64,000 bases of DNA, taken from positions 1,426,001-1,490,000 of the forward strand of contig NZ_JQFA01000002.1 of assembly GCF_000763385.1 (NCBI RefSeq), in the 5' to 3' direction. The stretch comes from Leptolyngbya sp. KIOST-1 (GTDB lineage Bacteria; Cyanobacteriota; Cyanobacteriia; Phormidesmidales; Phormidesmidaceae). Under the pieces are notes generated by a model. The model searched no databases, was not told the origin of the DNA, and was given only the letters and a program-made list of their open reading frames with translations. Below are positions 1-8,824 of this stretch, in pieces; positions within the stretch are counted from its first letter, which is position 1, and each line of letters begins with the position of its first letter. The translations under genes were made by a program, and so were the position numbers.

Positions 1-404
1 GCGCCGTTGAGAAAGATGTTCTCCCGCCCGGTCAGTTCGGGGTGAAAGCCCGTGCCCACCTCCAGCAAACTCGCCACCCGGCCCCGCAGGCGCACCCGCC
101 CCGTGGTTGGCTCCGTAATGCGGCTCAGCACCTTCAGCAGCGTCGATTTGCCCGCCCCATTGCGGCCAATAATGCCCACCACTTCCCCCTGCTTCACCTC
201 AAAGGAAACATCCTTCAGCGCCCAAAACTCGTCCTGCCGGGGGCCAGCCTGGGGCTTAAGGGGGTGGCGCAGTCGACGACCCAGCGCTCTCGCGCCATCG
301 GCCAGCACATCACGCAGGGCCACATAGCGCGAGTTGCCCTGCTGCTGGTGGCCAAGGACATACTTCTTGCCGAGATTTTCGACCTGGATAACTGTGTCAG
401 ACAT
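1..404 (-). CDS. ABC polysaccharide/O-antigen export ATPase (Wzt/TagH-like), C-terminus off window
   Basis: This is the nucleotide-binding subunit of an ABC-2 exporter for lipid-linked polysaccharide, acting at the inner face of the plasma membrane with the permease at 1130-1999. The ORF starts at the ATG complementary to 402-404 ([15 protein letters not shown]) and runs off the left edge after about 134 codons. A Walker A motif GRNGAGKST lies at residues 80-88. It is followed by the ITEPTTGRV and [18 protein letters not shown] signatures typical of Wzt/TagH/KpsT ATPases. The ~40-residue spacer before the Walker A region is also usual for this subfamily. The C-terminal half, including the signature motif, Walker B and any glycan-binding domain, is not visible. 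Confidence 0.9.
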   Translation of the reverse strand, partial: MSDTVIQVENLGKKYVLGHQQQGNSRYVALRDVLADGARALGRRLRHPLKPQAGPRQDEFWALKDVSFEVKQGEVVGIIGRNGAGKSTLLKVLSRITEPTTGRVRLRGRVASLLEVGTGFHPELTGRENIFLNG

Positions 405-562
405 GGGGGCAGTGGAACGGGGGCAGTTCACTCAGCGGTTGCATCCGCCATTGTGCTCATTGTGCCCCCTGGCTTTATGAAAGTTGCATGTCCTCACACT
501 TAGTTACCCACCACACGCGAGTGCTTCGGTGGGGCAGGGCGGCGGTTCAAGTCAGAGGAAGT

Positions 563-593
563 TTAAGACGCCCTAATCCGCCGGACGTCTTAA
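563..593. repeat. hairpin overlapping the end of the Rpn/DUF4351 remnant
   Basis: TTAAGACG (563-570) is repeated inverted as CGTCTTAA (586-593). This gives an 8-bp perfect stem that includes the stop codon of the remnant gene. There is no T-tract directly after it, so a terminator role is uncertain. Confidence 0.4.
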
Positions 594-1108
594 GCTTCCT
601 CCTCAGTCGCATCGGCCTCTGTTGGGTGAGTTTGTAGCCAGGCCTCCAAAGCGCTCAGGTCAGCTAAATCAAACAAAACTTCCGACAGCGCATCGAGCTG
701 TGCCAGAGGCAATGCCCGTATTTGGGCCACCTGTACCTCCGATAAAAGCCCCAGCCGCCGAGTCAAAAACCGAATTAACAGCGTAGCCTCTGCCTCCTGG
801 CGACCTTCTCGAAGGCTTTCCTGGCGACCTTCTTGAAGACCTTCCTGGCGACCTTCTTCAAACACTTCCTGGTAGAAGCGGGTTTGTCGGATGTCAGCCG
901 TTTTGATGTCTAACATCGCCAGAATCTCCTGAGTTGTCAACTGCGGGAATTTATTGATCAGTATAGCTTCCACCAGATTGAGCATTAGCTGAAACGCCTC
1001 TTCTCCCTGGGATTTGACGGTGCGCAGCAAACTTCGTGCCGCCTGGGCCGTCGCGGCACTGGGCAGCACAATCAGCTGGAGCAGGGCCAGGGCGGGGCGT
1101 TCTCACGC
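590..1108 (-). pseudogene. Rpn-family nuclease/transposase-like protein (DUF4351 C-terminus), N-terminus lost
   Basis: Only the C-terminal part of a cyanobacterial Rpn/PDDEXK-type protein remains. The visible part has the helix following the nuclease domain (LPALALLQL-like, read as PALALLQLIVLPSA), then KFPQLTTQEILAMLDI, a charged EGRQEG repeat, and a DUF4351-type helical end. Family members are usually 250-320 residues, but here an in-frame TGA lies only 13 codons upstream of the first usable GTG (1069). The PD-(D/E)xK core is therefore missing. It sits between the exporter permease and ATPase genes, on the same strand. It is best read as a decayed insertion; a translated 159-residue product from GTG 1069 cannot be excluded. 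Confidence 0.7.
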
Positions 1109-1129
1109 GATCGCATCCCTACCCTCACC

Positions 1130-1999
1130 TCAAATCACGTCGGCAAAGGTGCGCTCCATGCGGCGGAAGTAAAGAATCCCTGTAACCAGCAGCACCCCCA
1201 CCAGCAGCAGCGACAGCAAGAACCCAGGCCAGTACAGCGCCACATCGCCACCGATGATCGCCCAGCGAAAGCCGTCGATCACCCCCACCATAGGATTGAG
1301 GGAATACAGTAGCCGCCAGCGATCGGGAATGATGGCGCTGCTAAAGCCCACCGGCGAAATGTAGAGGCCAAACTGCACCAGAAACGGCACCACGTAGCGA
1401 AAGTCGCGGTACTGCACGTTAAGGGCAGCGAGCCACAGGCCAGCGCCCATGGCGGCAGCAAACGCGATCGCCACAAACAGCGGCAGCGTCACCACTCGCC
1501 AGGAGGGCACCGCCTGGTACCACGCCATCAGCCCCAGCAGAATCAGGCCCGAGATCAAAAAATCCACAAAGCTGACGATCACAGCGCTGGTGGGCACCAC
1601 CAACCGGGGAAAGTACACCTTAGAGATCAAATTGGCGTTGGTGATCAGGCTGTTGCTGCACTCGCTGAGGGCATTGGAAAAAAACTGCCAGGGCAGCATC
1701 GCCGAAAATACGAGAATGGGGTAAGGCGCACCCCCCTCGCTGGGCAGGTTGGCCAAACGGCCAAACACCACCGTAAACACCACCATGGTCAAAAAGGGGC
1801 GAATTAGCGCCCAGGCCACCCCGATCGCGGTCTGTTTGTAGCGCACCAGAATATCGCGCCAGGCGAGGAAGTAAAACAGCTCGCGGTAGCGCCACAGGTC
1901 GCGAAAGTACTGGGCTTCGGTGCGCCCCGCCTCGATAATTAGCTCGGGCGGGGCGGCGGGGGCGGGGCGGCGGGGGCGTTTTAGGCGGGGCATAGGCAC
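1130..1999 (-). CDS. ABC-2 polysaccharide export permease (Wzm/TagG-like)
   Basis: Membrane subunit of a polysaccharide ABC exporter, 289 residues, about six transmembrane helices. It has the family's N-terminal amphipathic stretch (YRELFYFLAWRDILVRYKQT) before the first helix, the GVAWALIRPFLTM segment, and the PWQFFSNAL...LISKVYFPRLVVP loop that marks Wzm/TagG permeases. It would pair with the ATPase at 1-404, but an Rpn-type gene remnant of about 0.5 kb now separates the two. The first ~20 residues are Pro/Arg/Ala-rich, so a start slightly downstream is possible. Substrate cannot be told from sequence. Confidence 0.9.
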   Translation of the reverse strand: MPMPRLKRPRRPAPAAPPELIIEAGRTEAQYFRDLWRYRELFYFLAWRDILVRYKQTAIGVAWALIRPFLTMVVFTVVFGRLANLPSEGGAPYPILVFSAMLPWQFFSNALSECSNSLITNANLISKVYFPRLVVPTSAVIVSFVDFLISGLILLGLMAWYQAVPSWRVVTLPLFVAIAFAAAMGAGLWLAALNVQYRDFRYVVPFLVQFGLYISPVGFSSAIIPDRWRLLYSLNPMVGVIDGFRWAIIGGDVALYWPGFLLSLLLVGVLLVTGILYFRRMERTFADVI

Positions 2000-2089
2000 A
2001 GGTTACTCTATGGCCAAGGTGCCCATCCTAAGCCCAAAGTCGATCAGCTGAACACCCGATACAAAATCCCAAATGAATACCCCCGAGCT

Positions 2090-2117
2090 GTAGGGGCGTA
2101 GCCTGCTACGCCCCTAC
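2090..2117. repeat. palindromic repeat, GTAGGG family copy 1
   Basis: Perfect 12-bp inverted repeat GTAGGGGCGTAG / CTACGCCCCTAC around a 4-base loop, just downstream of leuS. Related palindromes lie at 2696, 8741, 18862 and 45575. It could serve as a leuS terminator but lacks a clear T-tract. Confidence 0.75.
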
Positions 2118-2146
2118 GGGATTCCTGATTCACCCACCCTGGCGGG

Positions 2147-4795
2147 CTATCCGGCCACCACAAAGTTGACCAGCTTGCCGGGCACCACAATTACCTTTTT
2201 GATCTCCTTGCCCTCCAGGTAGCGCTGGGCAGCCTCCGACTCGCGAGCGTAGCGCTCCAGCGCCGCCTTGTCAGAGTCAGCGGGCACCTCCACAGTGCCG
2301 CGCGTTTTGCCCATGATTTGAATCACCAGGGTGATTTCGTCCACCACCAGGGCACTGGGGTCGAATACGGGCCAGGGAGCACAGTGGACTGATTCGGTGT
2401 GCCCCAACTGGTGCCAAAGTTCGTCGGCCAGGTGGGGGGCAAAGGGGGCCAGGAGCTGCACCAGGGCGCGCACTCCCTCGGTGTATACGGGAGATTCCTT
2501 AGCGGGGGAGTCGGTCAGGGCATTGCTCAGCTTCATCAGCTCGGAGACGGCGGTGTTGAACTGGTAGTCGCCGTCGATGTCCTCGGTGATCGCCTGAATG
2601 GCGGTGTGGATGGCGCGGCGCAGGTTTTTTTCGTCCTTAGAGAGGTCTGGTTGGGGCGCGCTAGAGGGTTGGGGCGCTTGGGTCGTGAGGGGTTGGGGCG
2701 CACTGCTGTGCGCCCTTACAGGAGTCTCCTGGGATGTGGGGTCTTGGGTGGTGAGGTATTCGGTGACCAGCCGCCAGACCCGGTTCAAGAAGCGGAACTG
2801 GCCCTCCACGTCGGCGTCATCCCACTCCAGGTCTTTCTCAGGCGGTGCCTTGAAAAGAATGAACATGCGGGCGGTGTCGGCCCCGTACTTGGCCAGTACC
2901 GCCTTAGGGTCCACGCCGTTGTACTTCGACTTCGACATCTTTTCGTAGAACACCTCCAGGGCATCGCCGGTGTCGGGGTCCACTGGGTTGTCCGGGTCGG
3001 CCACATTTTCAGGGGCAACGTACTTACCCGTTTTGGGGTTCTTGTAGGTGGTGTTTTGCACCATGCCCTGGGTCAGTAGCCGCTGGAAGGGCTCATCGCA
3101 GGAGAGCAGACCGCGATCGCGCAATACCTTAGTAATAAACCGCGAGTACAGCAGGTGCAGAATGGCGTGCTCAATACCGCCCACGTACTGATCCACGGGC
3201 ATCCAGCCGTTGGCCTGGGCGGTGGCAAAGGCCGACTCCGGGTTGCGGGCATCGGTGTAGCGCAAAAAGTACCAGGACGAGTCGATGAAGGTATCCATGG
3301 TGTCGGTCTCGCGCCGGGCGGGGCGATCGCACGTCGGACAGGGCACATTCACCCAATGCTCCAGCTGGGCCAGGGGCGAGGCTCCCCGGCCCGAAAACTC
3401 CACATCCTCGGGCAGGGTGACCGGCAGCTGCTCGTCGGGCACGGGCACAATGCCGCACTCGGGGCAGTGCACCACTGGAATGGGCACCCCCCAGTAGCGC
3501 TGGCGGGAGATCAGCCAGTCCCGCAGGCGATAGTTGGCCTCGCCCTGGCCTTTGCCGTTTGCCTCTAGCCACTGGATAGCAGCGGCGACACTCTGCCCTT
3601 CACCCTTGCCAGCGGGGGTGCCGTCCAGCGGCCCGGAGTTCACCATCACCCCTTCTCCCGCCCAGGCGGCGGTCATGGTGTCGCCATCCAGAGTCTCCCC
3701 CTCGGGCTGCACCACCACCTTCACCGGCAGATTAAACTTGCGGGCAAACTCAAAATCCCGCTGGTCGTGGGCAGGTACCGCCATGATTGCCCCGGTGCCG
3801 TAGCCCATCAGCACATAGTCGGCAATCCAGACGGGGATTTTCTCGCCGTTTACGGGGTTAACCGCGTAGCTGCCCGTCCACACCCCAGTTTTCTCGCGGT
3901 CCTCGGCGGTGCGATCGATCTCGCTTTTGGCGGCGGCGGCCTTGCGGTAGTCGTCTACGGCAGCCACGCGATCGGGAGCGGTTAATTTGTCTACCAGGGG
4001 GTGCTCCGGCGACAGCACCATAAAGGTGGCCCCCCACAGGGTGTCGGGCCGGGTGGTGAACACCGGCAGCGCGTCGCCGGCCTCGGTTTTAAACACGACT
4101 TGAGCGCCTGTGGACTTACCGATCCAGTTGGCCTGCATGGTGCGTACCCGCTCCGGCCACCCCGGCAGCTTGTCCAGGTCCTGTAACAGTTCCTCGGCGT
4201 AGTCGGTGATCTTGAGGAACCACTGGCGCAGCAGCTTCTTCTCCACCAAAGCACCCGATCGCCAGGATTTCCCCTCGCTGTCCACCTGTTCGTTGGCCAG
4301 CACGGTTTGGTCCACCGGGTCCCAGTTCACCGCCGCCTCTTTCTGGTAGGCCAGCCCCATCTTCAGCATTTGAATGAATATCCACTGGGTCCAGCGGTAG
4401 TAGTCGGGGGCGCAGGTGGCCACTTCGCGCTCCCAGTCGTAGGAAAGGCCCAGCTCTTGCAGCTGCGATCGCATCTGGTCAATATTCTGGTAGGTCCATT
4501 GGGCGGGGTGAACGCCGCGATCGATCGCCGCATTCTCGGCGGGCAAGCCAAAGGCATCCCAGCCCATCGGGTGCAGCACCCGGTAGCCCTGCATGCGCCG
4601 CACCCGCGCCACTACATCGGTGATGGTGTAGTTGCGCACGTGGCCCATATGCAGGTTCCCCGACGGGTACGGAAACATCGACAGCGCGTAGAACTTGGGC
4701 TGGTCGGGGTTCTCGATGGCTTGGTCTAGCCCCTGCTCGGCCCACACCTGCTGCCACTTTTTCTCGATCTCTGCGGGGTTGTATTTGGACTCCAC
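2147..4795 (-). CDS. leuS: leucyl-tRNA synthetase
   Basis: Class I aminoacyl-tRNA synthetase that charges tRNA-Leu, 882 residues, cytosolic. HIGH motif is HMGH at residues 49-52 and KMSKS lies near residue 618. The CP1 editing domain is present ([20 protein letters not shown] and the [15 protein letters not shown] site), as is the zinc-like [23 protein letters not shown] region. Translation starts at a GTG (4793-4795) with AGGAG a short distance upstream. Between about residues 682 and 717, at the entry to the anticodon-binding domain, there is an unusual low-complexity stretch with three APQP units, absent from typical LeuRS. At DNA level it contains a copy of the GTAGGG-type palindrome (see repeat at 2696). 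It is otherwise full length and looks functional. Confidence 0.97.
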   Translation of the reverse strand: MESKYNPAEIEKKWQQVWAEQGLDQAIENPDQPKFYALSMFPYPSGNLHMGHVRNYTITDVVARVRRMQGYRVLHPMGWDAFGLPAENAAIDRGVHPAQWTYQNIDQMRSQLQELGLSYDWEREVATCAPDYYRWTQWIFIQMLKMGLAYQKEAAVNWDPVDQTVLANEQVDSEGKSWRSGALVEKKLLRQWFLKITDYAEELLQDLDKLPGWPERVRTMQANWIGKSTGAQVVFKTEAGDALPVFTTRPDTLWGATFMVLSPEHPLVDKLTAPDRVAAVDDYRKAAAAKSEIDRTAEDREKTGVWTGSYAVNPVNGEKIPVWIADYVLMGYGTGAIMAVPAHDQRDFEFARKFNLPVKVVVQPEGETLDGDTMTAAWAGEGVMVNSGPLDGTPAGKGEGQSVAAAIQWLEANGKGQGEANYRLRDWLISRQRYWGVPIPVVHCPECGIVPVPDEQLPVTLPEDVEFSGRGASPLAQLEHWVNVPCPTCDRPARRETDTMDTFIDSSWYFLRYTDARNPESAFATAQANGWMPVDQYVGGIEHAILHLLYSRFITKVLRDRGLLSCDEPFQRLLTQGMVQNTTYKNPKTGKYVAPENVADPDNPVDPDTGDALEVFYEKMSKSKYNGVDPKAVLAKYGADTARMFILFKAPPEKDLEWDDADVEGQFRFLNRVWRLVTEYLTTQDPTSQETPVRAHSSAPQPLTTQAPQPSSAPQPDLSKDEKNLRRAIHTAIQAITEDIDGDYQFNTAVSELMKLSNALTDSPAKESPVYTEGVRALVQLLAPFAPHLADELWHQLGHTESVHCAPWPVFDPSALVVDEITLVIQIMGKTRGTVEVPADSDKAALERYARESEAAQRYLEGKEIKKVIVVPGKLVNFVVAG
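2696..2715. repeat. palindromic repeat inside leuS, GTAGGG family copy 2
   Basis: GGGCGCAC (2696-2703) and GTGCGCCC (2708-2715) form an 8-bp perfect stem around a TGCT loop, flanked by TTAC as in other copies. It is read in frame within leuS, encoding part of the RAHSSAPQP linker. On the coding strand three GCGCCCCAACC units follow, encoding the APQP repeats. Confidence 0.65.
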
Positions 4796-5106
4796 CGTCC
4801 CTGGCTCCTACTGCTGCACTGTTGCGATGTTCCCCATCATAGACGGCATAGGCGGCGGGGAAGCAAGTAGACATCCCTTACACCACATCCAGCTCAGGAT
4901 CTTAAGTTTTTCCACAGGCATAACCTCGCTTTTAGACTTGAGCGAGGTTATGAACCGACCGATGGGGGCGTTAAGGCTTTACATTTAGAGAGTCTTTTGG
5001 CTGTGCTGTGCTGAAATTTAGACGCATGCAGTGTGAAATGGAGTAGAACCTAGCACTAGAGCAGGTTTTATTTAGCTCTACTAGCGCGCGACGAGAAGAA
5101 AACCCA
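4796..5106. other. intergenic region with a 12-bp hairpin
   Basis: No gene is seen here between leuS (leftward) and the toxin-antitoxin-like pair (rightward). CATAACCTCGCT (4919-4930) and AGCGAGGTTATG (4941-4952) form a perfect 12-bp inverted repeat with a 10-base loop and no T-tract. It may be an operator, a transcript hairpin or a transposon-end relic. The region presumably holds the promoters of both flanking units. Confidence 0.6.
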
Positions 5107-5361
5107 ATGTCTCTACAACTTACTATCGACTACCCAGAATCTTTCCCTGATGCCCTAGGCCACACCCGTGAGCAATTTGAGCAGGAAGCTAAATGGGCTA
5201 TGGCCGTCAAGCTTTTTGAGTTGAAACGGCTCTCCTCTGGCATGGCTGCTTCACTGTTGGGAGTTGACCGAGTTACCTTCCTGTTAAAGCTAGGCGACTA
5301 CGGTGTTCCCATAATCGACCTTTCCGAAGACGAACTGCTCTCGGATATGGCCAATGCCTGA
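5107..5361 (+). CDS. UPF0175 family protein, probable antitoxin
   Basis: 84-residue protein of the UPF0175 type. It shows an N-terminal beta strand (LQLTIDYPES), helical segment with KWAMAVKLFELKRLSSGMAA, and a helix-turn-helix-like LLGVDRVTFLLKLGDYG. UPF0175 proteins are commonly found next to DUF3368 PIN-like proteins and are regarded as their antitoxin and DNA-binding partner. The stop codon overlaps the start of the next gene by 8 bases (5354-5361), implying translational coupling. Ribosome binding site is weak (GAGAAG). Confidence 0.8.
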   Translation: MSLQLTIDYPESFPDALGHTREQFEQEAKWAMAVKLFELKRLSSGMAASLLGVDRVTFLLKLGDYGVPIIDLSEDELLSDMANA

Positions 5362-5854
5362 GACAACTCAGATTGTGATCAACACATCTCCTCTGATTGC
5401 GCTCGTCGCAGCCTGGGGAGATTTGAGCCGACTCGCCTCTCTGTACGAGCAGGTCTTTGTTCCGCTCGAAGTCTGTCAGGAAGTGTTGAAAGGCGGAACC
5501 AATCAGTTTGCTGTTCACGAATTTGAGCGTGCCACCTGGCTCGAAAAACAGATTTTTCCCCAGCAGGTCTCACCCTATCTGCTGAATTCCTTGGATCTGG
5601 GCGAAGCCTCAGTCATCCAGTTTGCCCTCGACCAAACCATCCCCACCGTTTGTATTGATGAACCCGTTGGCAGACGAATGGCCCGTTTAAGCGGTTTAAA
5701 TTTGACCGGTGCCGTGGGCATTCTGCTGAAAGCTAAGAAAAAAGACTCTTCCTTATCTGTTCGCACTGCCATAGGCAATATGCTCAACCGCAATATTCGC
5801 CTCAGTCAAACCGTGATTAACTTTGCCCTCGCTCAAGCAGGCGAACTTGACTAA
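5354..5854 (+). CDS. DUF3368 PIN-like protein, probable toxin
   Basis: 166-residue protein with the PIN-like DUF3368 pattern. An early acidic or Asn position sits in VINTSPLIAL, followed by FVPLEVCQEV, then LDLGEASVIQFAL with the conserved Glu, then VCIDEPVGRRMARLSGLNLTGAVGILLKAKK, which carries the second acidic cluster and the G-x-x-G-x-L end. PIN-domain proteins are metal-dependent RNases; activity here is inferred only. It overlaps the UPF0175 gene upstream and is expected to be co-transcribed. The first catalytic Asp of classical PIN domains is Asn here, as in many DUF3368 members. Confidence 0.8.
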   Translation: MPETTQIVINTSPLIALVAAWGDLSRLASLYEQVFVPLEVCQEVLKGGTNQFAVHEFERATWLEKQIFPQQVSPYLLNSLDLGEASVIQFALDQTIPTVCIDEPVGRRMARLSGLNLTGAVGILLKAKKKDSSLSVRTAIGNMLNRNIRLSQTVINFALAQAGELD

Positions 5855-5895
5855 CCCCGTAACGCAGTTGGTATCTTGAACATCGCCTCAAGCCA

Positions 5896-6486
5896 TCACT
5901 CCGCCACTTCGTCGGCAAAGCTGGCCTTGCGCTTAAACATAAACGGCCCCGCTAGCGATCCCCACAGGTGCTCGTTCGTCTCCGGGTCCCGGCCCCGATC
6001 CCAGCTGATGAACTGGTCGGCGTCGATCTCAAACTCGCTATCTAAATAGGTGAGCTTGCCGTTGCGGGTCACTATACAGGCGTTGCCGGGTTCCACCGCC
6101 CCTTTAAAGCTGTGACCCGTCCAGTGGACGATCATGTTGCAGCCGGGGGTTTTCTCGAAGTGGTCGGCGGTGAGCTTGGCCAGCCGATCGCGATCGCGGG
6201 ACGCTCCGTAGAACGCCTCACCATCCTTGACCATGTAGTTCTCGATCAAAATGTGGTCGCCTTGGGCGCTGAGTTTCATGCCGCGAGCCCGGTAGGGCTG
6301 ATTGAGCTGAAAATCGTAAGCCTGCTCAATATAAAAGCCGGTGCCGCCGAGAATTTCAGGAGCCAGGGGGCGCATACAGACGCGAATGTGGGCAAATAGA
6401 GGCGGGTTGTCGAAGGCCTGCTGCTGATTGCTAAAGTCTGCCGCCATCCAGCGGGCCAGAGTGCGAGTATCGGTAGCGTGGGTCAT
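5896..6486 (-). CDS. CpcT/CpeT family phycobilin chromophore lyase
   Basis: 196-residue CpcT/CpeT-type lyase, which attaches phycocyanobilin to a cysteine of phycobiliprotein beta subunits. It carries the family pattern LARWMAADFSNQQQAF, FAHIRVCMRPL, FYIEQAYDFQLNQPYRAR, PGCNMIVHWTGHSFKG and the C-terminal LWGSLAGPFMF. The ATG complementary to 6484-6486 (MTHATDTRT) is chosen because homologues begin there. The longer frame up to 6567 would overlap the divergent VOC gene. The exact target (phycocyanin, phycoerythrocyanin or phycoerythrin) cannot be decided from the sequence, so no gene symbol is given. Confidence 0.9.
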   Translation of the reverse strand: MTHATDTRTLARWMAADFSNQQQAFDNPPLFAHIRVCMRPLAPEILGGTGFYIEQAYDFQLNQPYRARGMKLSAQGDHILIENYMVKDGEAFYGASRDRDRLAKLTADHFEKTPGCNMIVHWTGHSFKGAVEPGNACIVTRNGKLTYLDSEFEIDADQFISWDRGRDPETNEHLWGSLAGPFMFKRKASFADEVAE

Positions 6487-6559
6487 GGATGGGTTGTAGA
6501 AAGCGTCGTGATAAGGTTCTAGTTTACAGGTTTGGCAGTGCCGACTTTTGGGAAATGCC

Positions 6560-6901
6560 GTGGCCAAGAAACTCCATATCGCTCTATCTACGGCGGATAT
6601 TGCCGCCTCCGTGGCCGATTATTCGGCTCGTTTGGGCTGCCATCCCGATCTGGTAATTGAGGGAATTTATGCCCTTTGGCGTACCGACTGTCTCAACCTT
6701 TCGATTCGTCAGACCGCCGAAGTGCCGCCGGGGCAGCTGCGCCACCTGGGCTGGGAAGATGACGAGGCCGAGGCATTCTCAATGGATGAAGATGTCAACG
6801 GCATTGTCTGGGAGCGCTTTGCGGCCCACCACCAGGCCGATGAGATCAACGAGATCTGGCCAGGCGCAAACTACCAGGTTGACGCTGAAACTGGGAAATG
6901 A
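6560..6901 (+). CDS. VOC-superfamily (glyoxalase-like) protein
   Basis: About 113 residues starting at GTG 6560 (MAKKLHIALST); a TTG at 6548 is an alternative start. The N-terminus KLHIALSTADIAASVADYSARLGCHPDLV is the usual beta-alpha start of vicinal-oxygen-chelate proteins. The metal-binding His/Glu set is not obvious and the substrate is unknown. It diverges from the CpcT-like gene with only ~73 bp between starts. Confidence 0.6.
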   Translation: MAKKLHIALSTADIAASVADYSARLGCHPDLVIEGIYALWRTDCLNLSIRQTAEVPPGQLRHLGWEDDEAEAFSMDEDVNGIVWERFAAHHQADEINEIWPGANYQVDAETGK

Positions 6902-7049
6902 CCCTGGGACGACGCATCGCGTTTCCCCTACATTCAATCTTGAATGGCCACGAACCTTCACCTAAAGCCACGATTATCAGGTCAGGCAACGTCAAAATTC
7001 GACCCTAACCGAGCACCCCACAGAACCCTTGCCCCATAGAACCCTTGCG

Positions 7050-7571
7050 ATGACCACTCACCCCACCGTTGAAACATTTTGCCTGCATGTCGAACTGCTC
7101 GACAGCGACCCGCCGATCTGGCGGCAGGTTTGCCTTCAAAGCGATGCCTCGCTGGAGGCGCTGCACCGGGTGCTGTCCGCCGCAATGGGGTGGTCAGGGG
7201 AATCTGATTACGTCATTAAGGGGCAGGGACAGGTTTTGAAAAGTGGGGAGGAAAGAACCCTCGCTACCCTGCTGAGCGAACCGGGCGATCGCCTGATCTA
7301 CACCTATGCCCCGGCCCAGGGCTGGCTGCATAAGGTCACCCTCGAATCGATTGGCGCTGCTCAAGATTCTGTACCCCGCTGCACGGCTGGCGAGTACCAG
7401 TGCCCACCCGAATTTTGCCAGGGGGTGTGGGACTACGTCGACCTGCTCGATCGCCTCAGCGACAGCGGCGACCCCGACGAAGTCGATGCCCTCTGGCAAA
7501 AAGTCGGCTACGACTTTGACCCCGAATACTTTGATTTGACCGCCGCCAACCAGCGATTACAGGATCTGTAG
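7050..7571 (+). CDS. plasmid pRiA4b ORF-3-like family protein
   Basis: 173-residue protein with the pRiA4b ORF-3-like pattern: FCLHVELLDSDPPIWRQVCL at the start, LEALHRVLSAAMGW, then GDRLIYTYAPAQGWLHKVTLE and a late CTAGEYQCPPEFCQG plus FDPEYFDL. The family is widespread, sometimes encoded in transposons or plasmids, and its function is not established. Start set at ATG 7050; the frame is open to a TTG at 7029. No mobile-element ends were seen next to it. Confidence 0.8.
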   Translation: MTTHPTVETFCLHVELLDSDPPIWRQVCLQSDASLEALHRVLSAAMGWSGESDYVIKGQGQVLKSGEERTLATLLSEPGDRLIYTYAPAQGWLHKVTLESIGAAQDSVPRCTAGEYQCPPEFCQGVWDYVDLLDRLSDSGDPDEVDALWQKVGYDFDPEYFDLTAANQRLQDL

Positions 7572-7583
7572 GGCGCTGTGGGT

Positions 7584-8588
7584 TCACATTGTCAGCACTG
7601 CCCGGTAGCGGACCTTGTTGTCCTTCACCCGCTGCAGGGCTTCATTGGCCTGGTCTAAAGAAAACGTCTCCACCAGGGGCTGAATGCCGAATTTTTCCAC
7701 CACCTGGAGCATTTCTGTAATCGTGGCCGGACTGCCAATCTCCGAGCCCATGATGCGGCGCTGTTTGCCGGTCAAGGGCCCCACCGGAATCGTCAGCGGT
7801 TCGGGGGGAATGCCCACGAACACAAAGGTGCCGTTGGAGTCGAGGTAGTTCAGGTAGCCCAGCCAGTCGAGGGCCTGGTTGGCGGTGTTGAGGATGAGAT
7901 TGAGCTTATTGACAGGCAGGGGCGGGGAACCGCCGGGGGGCACCAGGATAGCCGCGTGGGCGCCGAGCTGGGTGGCAAACTCGGCTTTGTCGGCGGAGGT
8001 GGTAAACACCGTCACCCGGTTGCCCAGACGGCTGGCAAACTGCACCGCCAGGTGGCCCAGCCCGCCGATGCCAATCACCCCGACCTCCTGACCGGAGGTC
8101 ATGCCCCCGTTGCGCAGCCCGGCGTAGACGGTGATGCCGCCGCACAGAATGGGCCCGGTGGACTCTGTAGACAGGCCCGCGGGCAGGGTAAAGGCAAAGC
8201 GCGAATCCACCACCATGTGGTCGGCAAAGCCGCCGTAGCCGCTGACGATCAGCCCTTCGGCCCGATCGCAGAGGTTGTGGTCACCCCGCAAACAGTCCAG
8301 GCAGTGCATGCAGGCGGCCTGCTGCCAGCCCACCCCGACGCGATCGCCCTTCTGCATGTGAGTAACCTGGGAACCAACCTCAACCACCGTTCCGATCACC
8401 TCGTGGCCTGGCACCAGCGGGTAGCGCGATTGGCCCCAGTCGTCGTGGATCATGTGTAGGTCAGAGTGGCAGATGCCGCAGGCCAGCACTTTAATGGCGC
8501 AGTCGAAGGGTTTAAGCGGTGGTGCGGCAAAACTAAAAGGCTGTAGGGGGGCACCGGGTTCCAGCGCAGCGAGAGCATTGATTTGCAT
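7584..8588 (-). CDS. zinc-dependent alcohol dehydrogenase (cinnamyl-alcohol-dehydrogenase-like)
   Basis: 334-residue MDR-family NAD(P)-dependent alcohol dehydrogenase. Catalytic zinc site CGICHSDLH and PGHEVIGTVVEVG are near the N-terminus. The structural zinc cluster is CMHCLDCLRGDHNLC, and the Rossmann motif GIGGLGHLAVQFA is intact. This resembles the broad-specificity AdhA/YahK group; the physiological substrate is unknown. It is convergent with the pRiA4b-like gene (12 bp between stops). Confidence 0.92.
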   Translation of the reverse strand: MQINALAALEPGAPLQPFSFAAPPLKPFDCAIKVLACGICHSDLHMIHDDWGQSRYPLVPGHEVIGTVVEVGSQVTHMQKGDRVGVGWQQAACMHCLDCLRGDHNLCDRAEGLIVSGYGGFADHMVVDSRFAFTLPAGLSTESTGPILCGGITVYAGLRNGGMTSGQEVGVIGIGGLGHLAVQFASRLGNRVTVFTTSADKAEFATQLGAHAAILVPPGGSPPLPVNKLNLILNTANQALDWLGYLNYLDSNGTFVFVGIPPEPLTIPVGPLTGKQRRIMGSEIGSPATITEMLQVVEKFGIQPLVETFSLDQANEALQRVKDNKVRYRAVLTM

Positions 8589-8740
8589 AGGGTTTCCAGG
8601 AGTTCTTGAAGGCGCAGCTTGTATAGCAGCGCGTCAAGATATTGGCACTATCACCGCGATCGCCGATGTAGCAGAGATATCGATTGCCCCCTAGCTACCG
8701 AATCTAACTTCCATATCCCCGATACCCAACGGGCCCACCC

Positions 8741-8764
8741 GTAGGGGCAAACGGTTGTTTGCCC
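8741..8764. repeat. palindromic repeat, GTAGGG family copy 3
   Basis: GTAGGGGCAAAC-GGTT-GTTTGCCC: an 8-bp perfect stem (8745-8752 / 8757-8764) with a 4-base loop, the same architecture as the copies at 2090 and 2696. It lies between two leftward genes. Confidence 0.7.
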
Positions 8765-8824
8765 TTCATCAAATTGCTGGGAACCCAGATGAATTCAGTA
8801 TTCGTCAACGCTGTCAGCTAAGGC

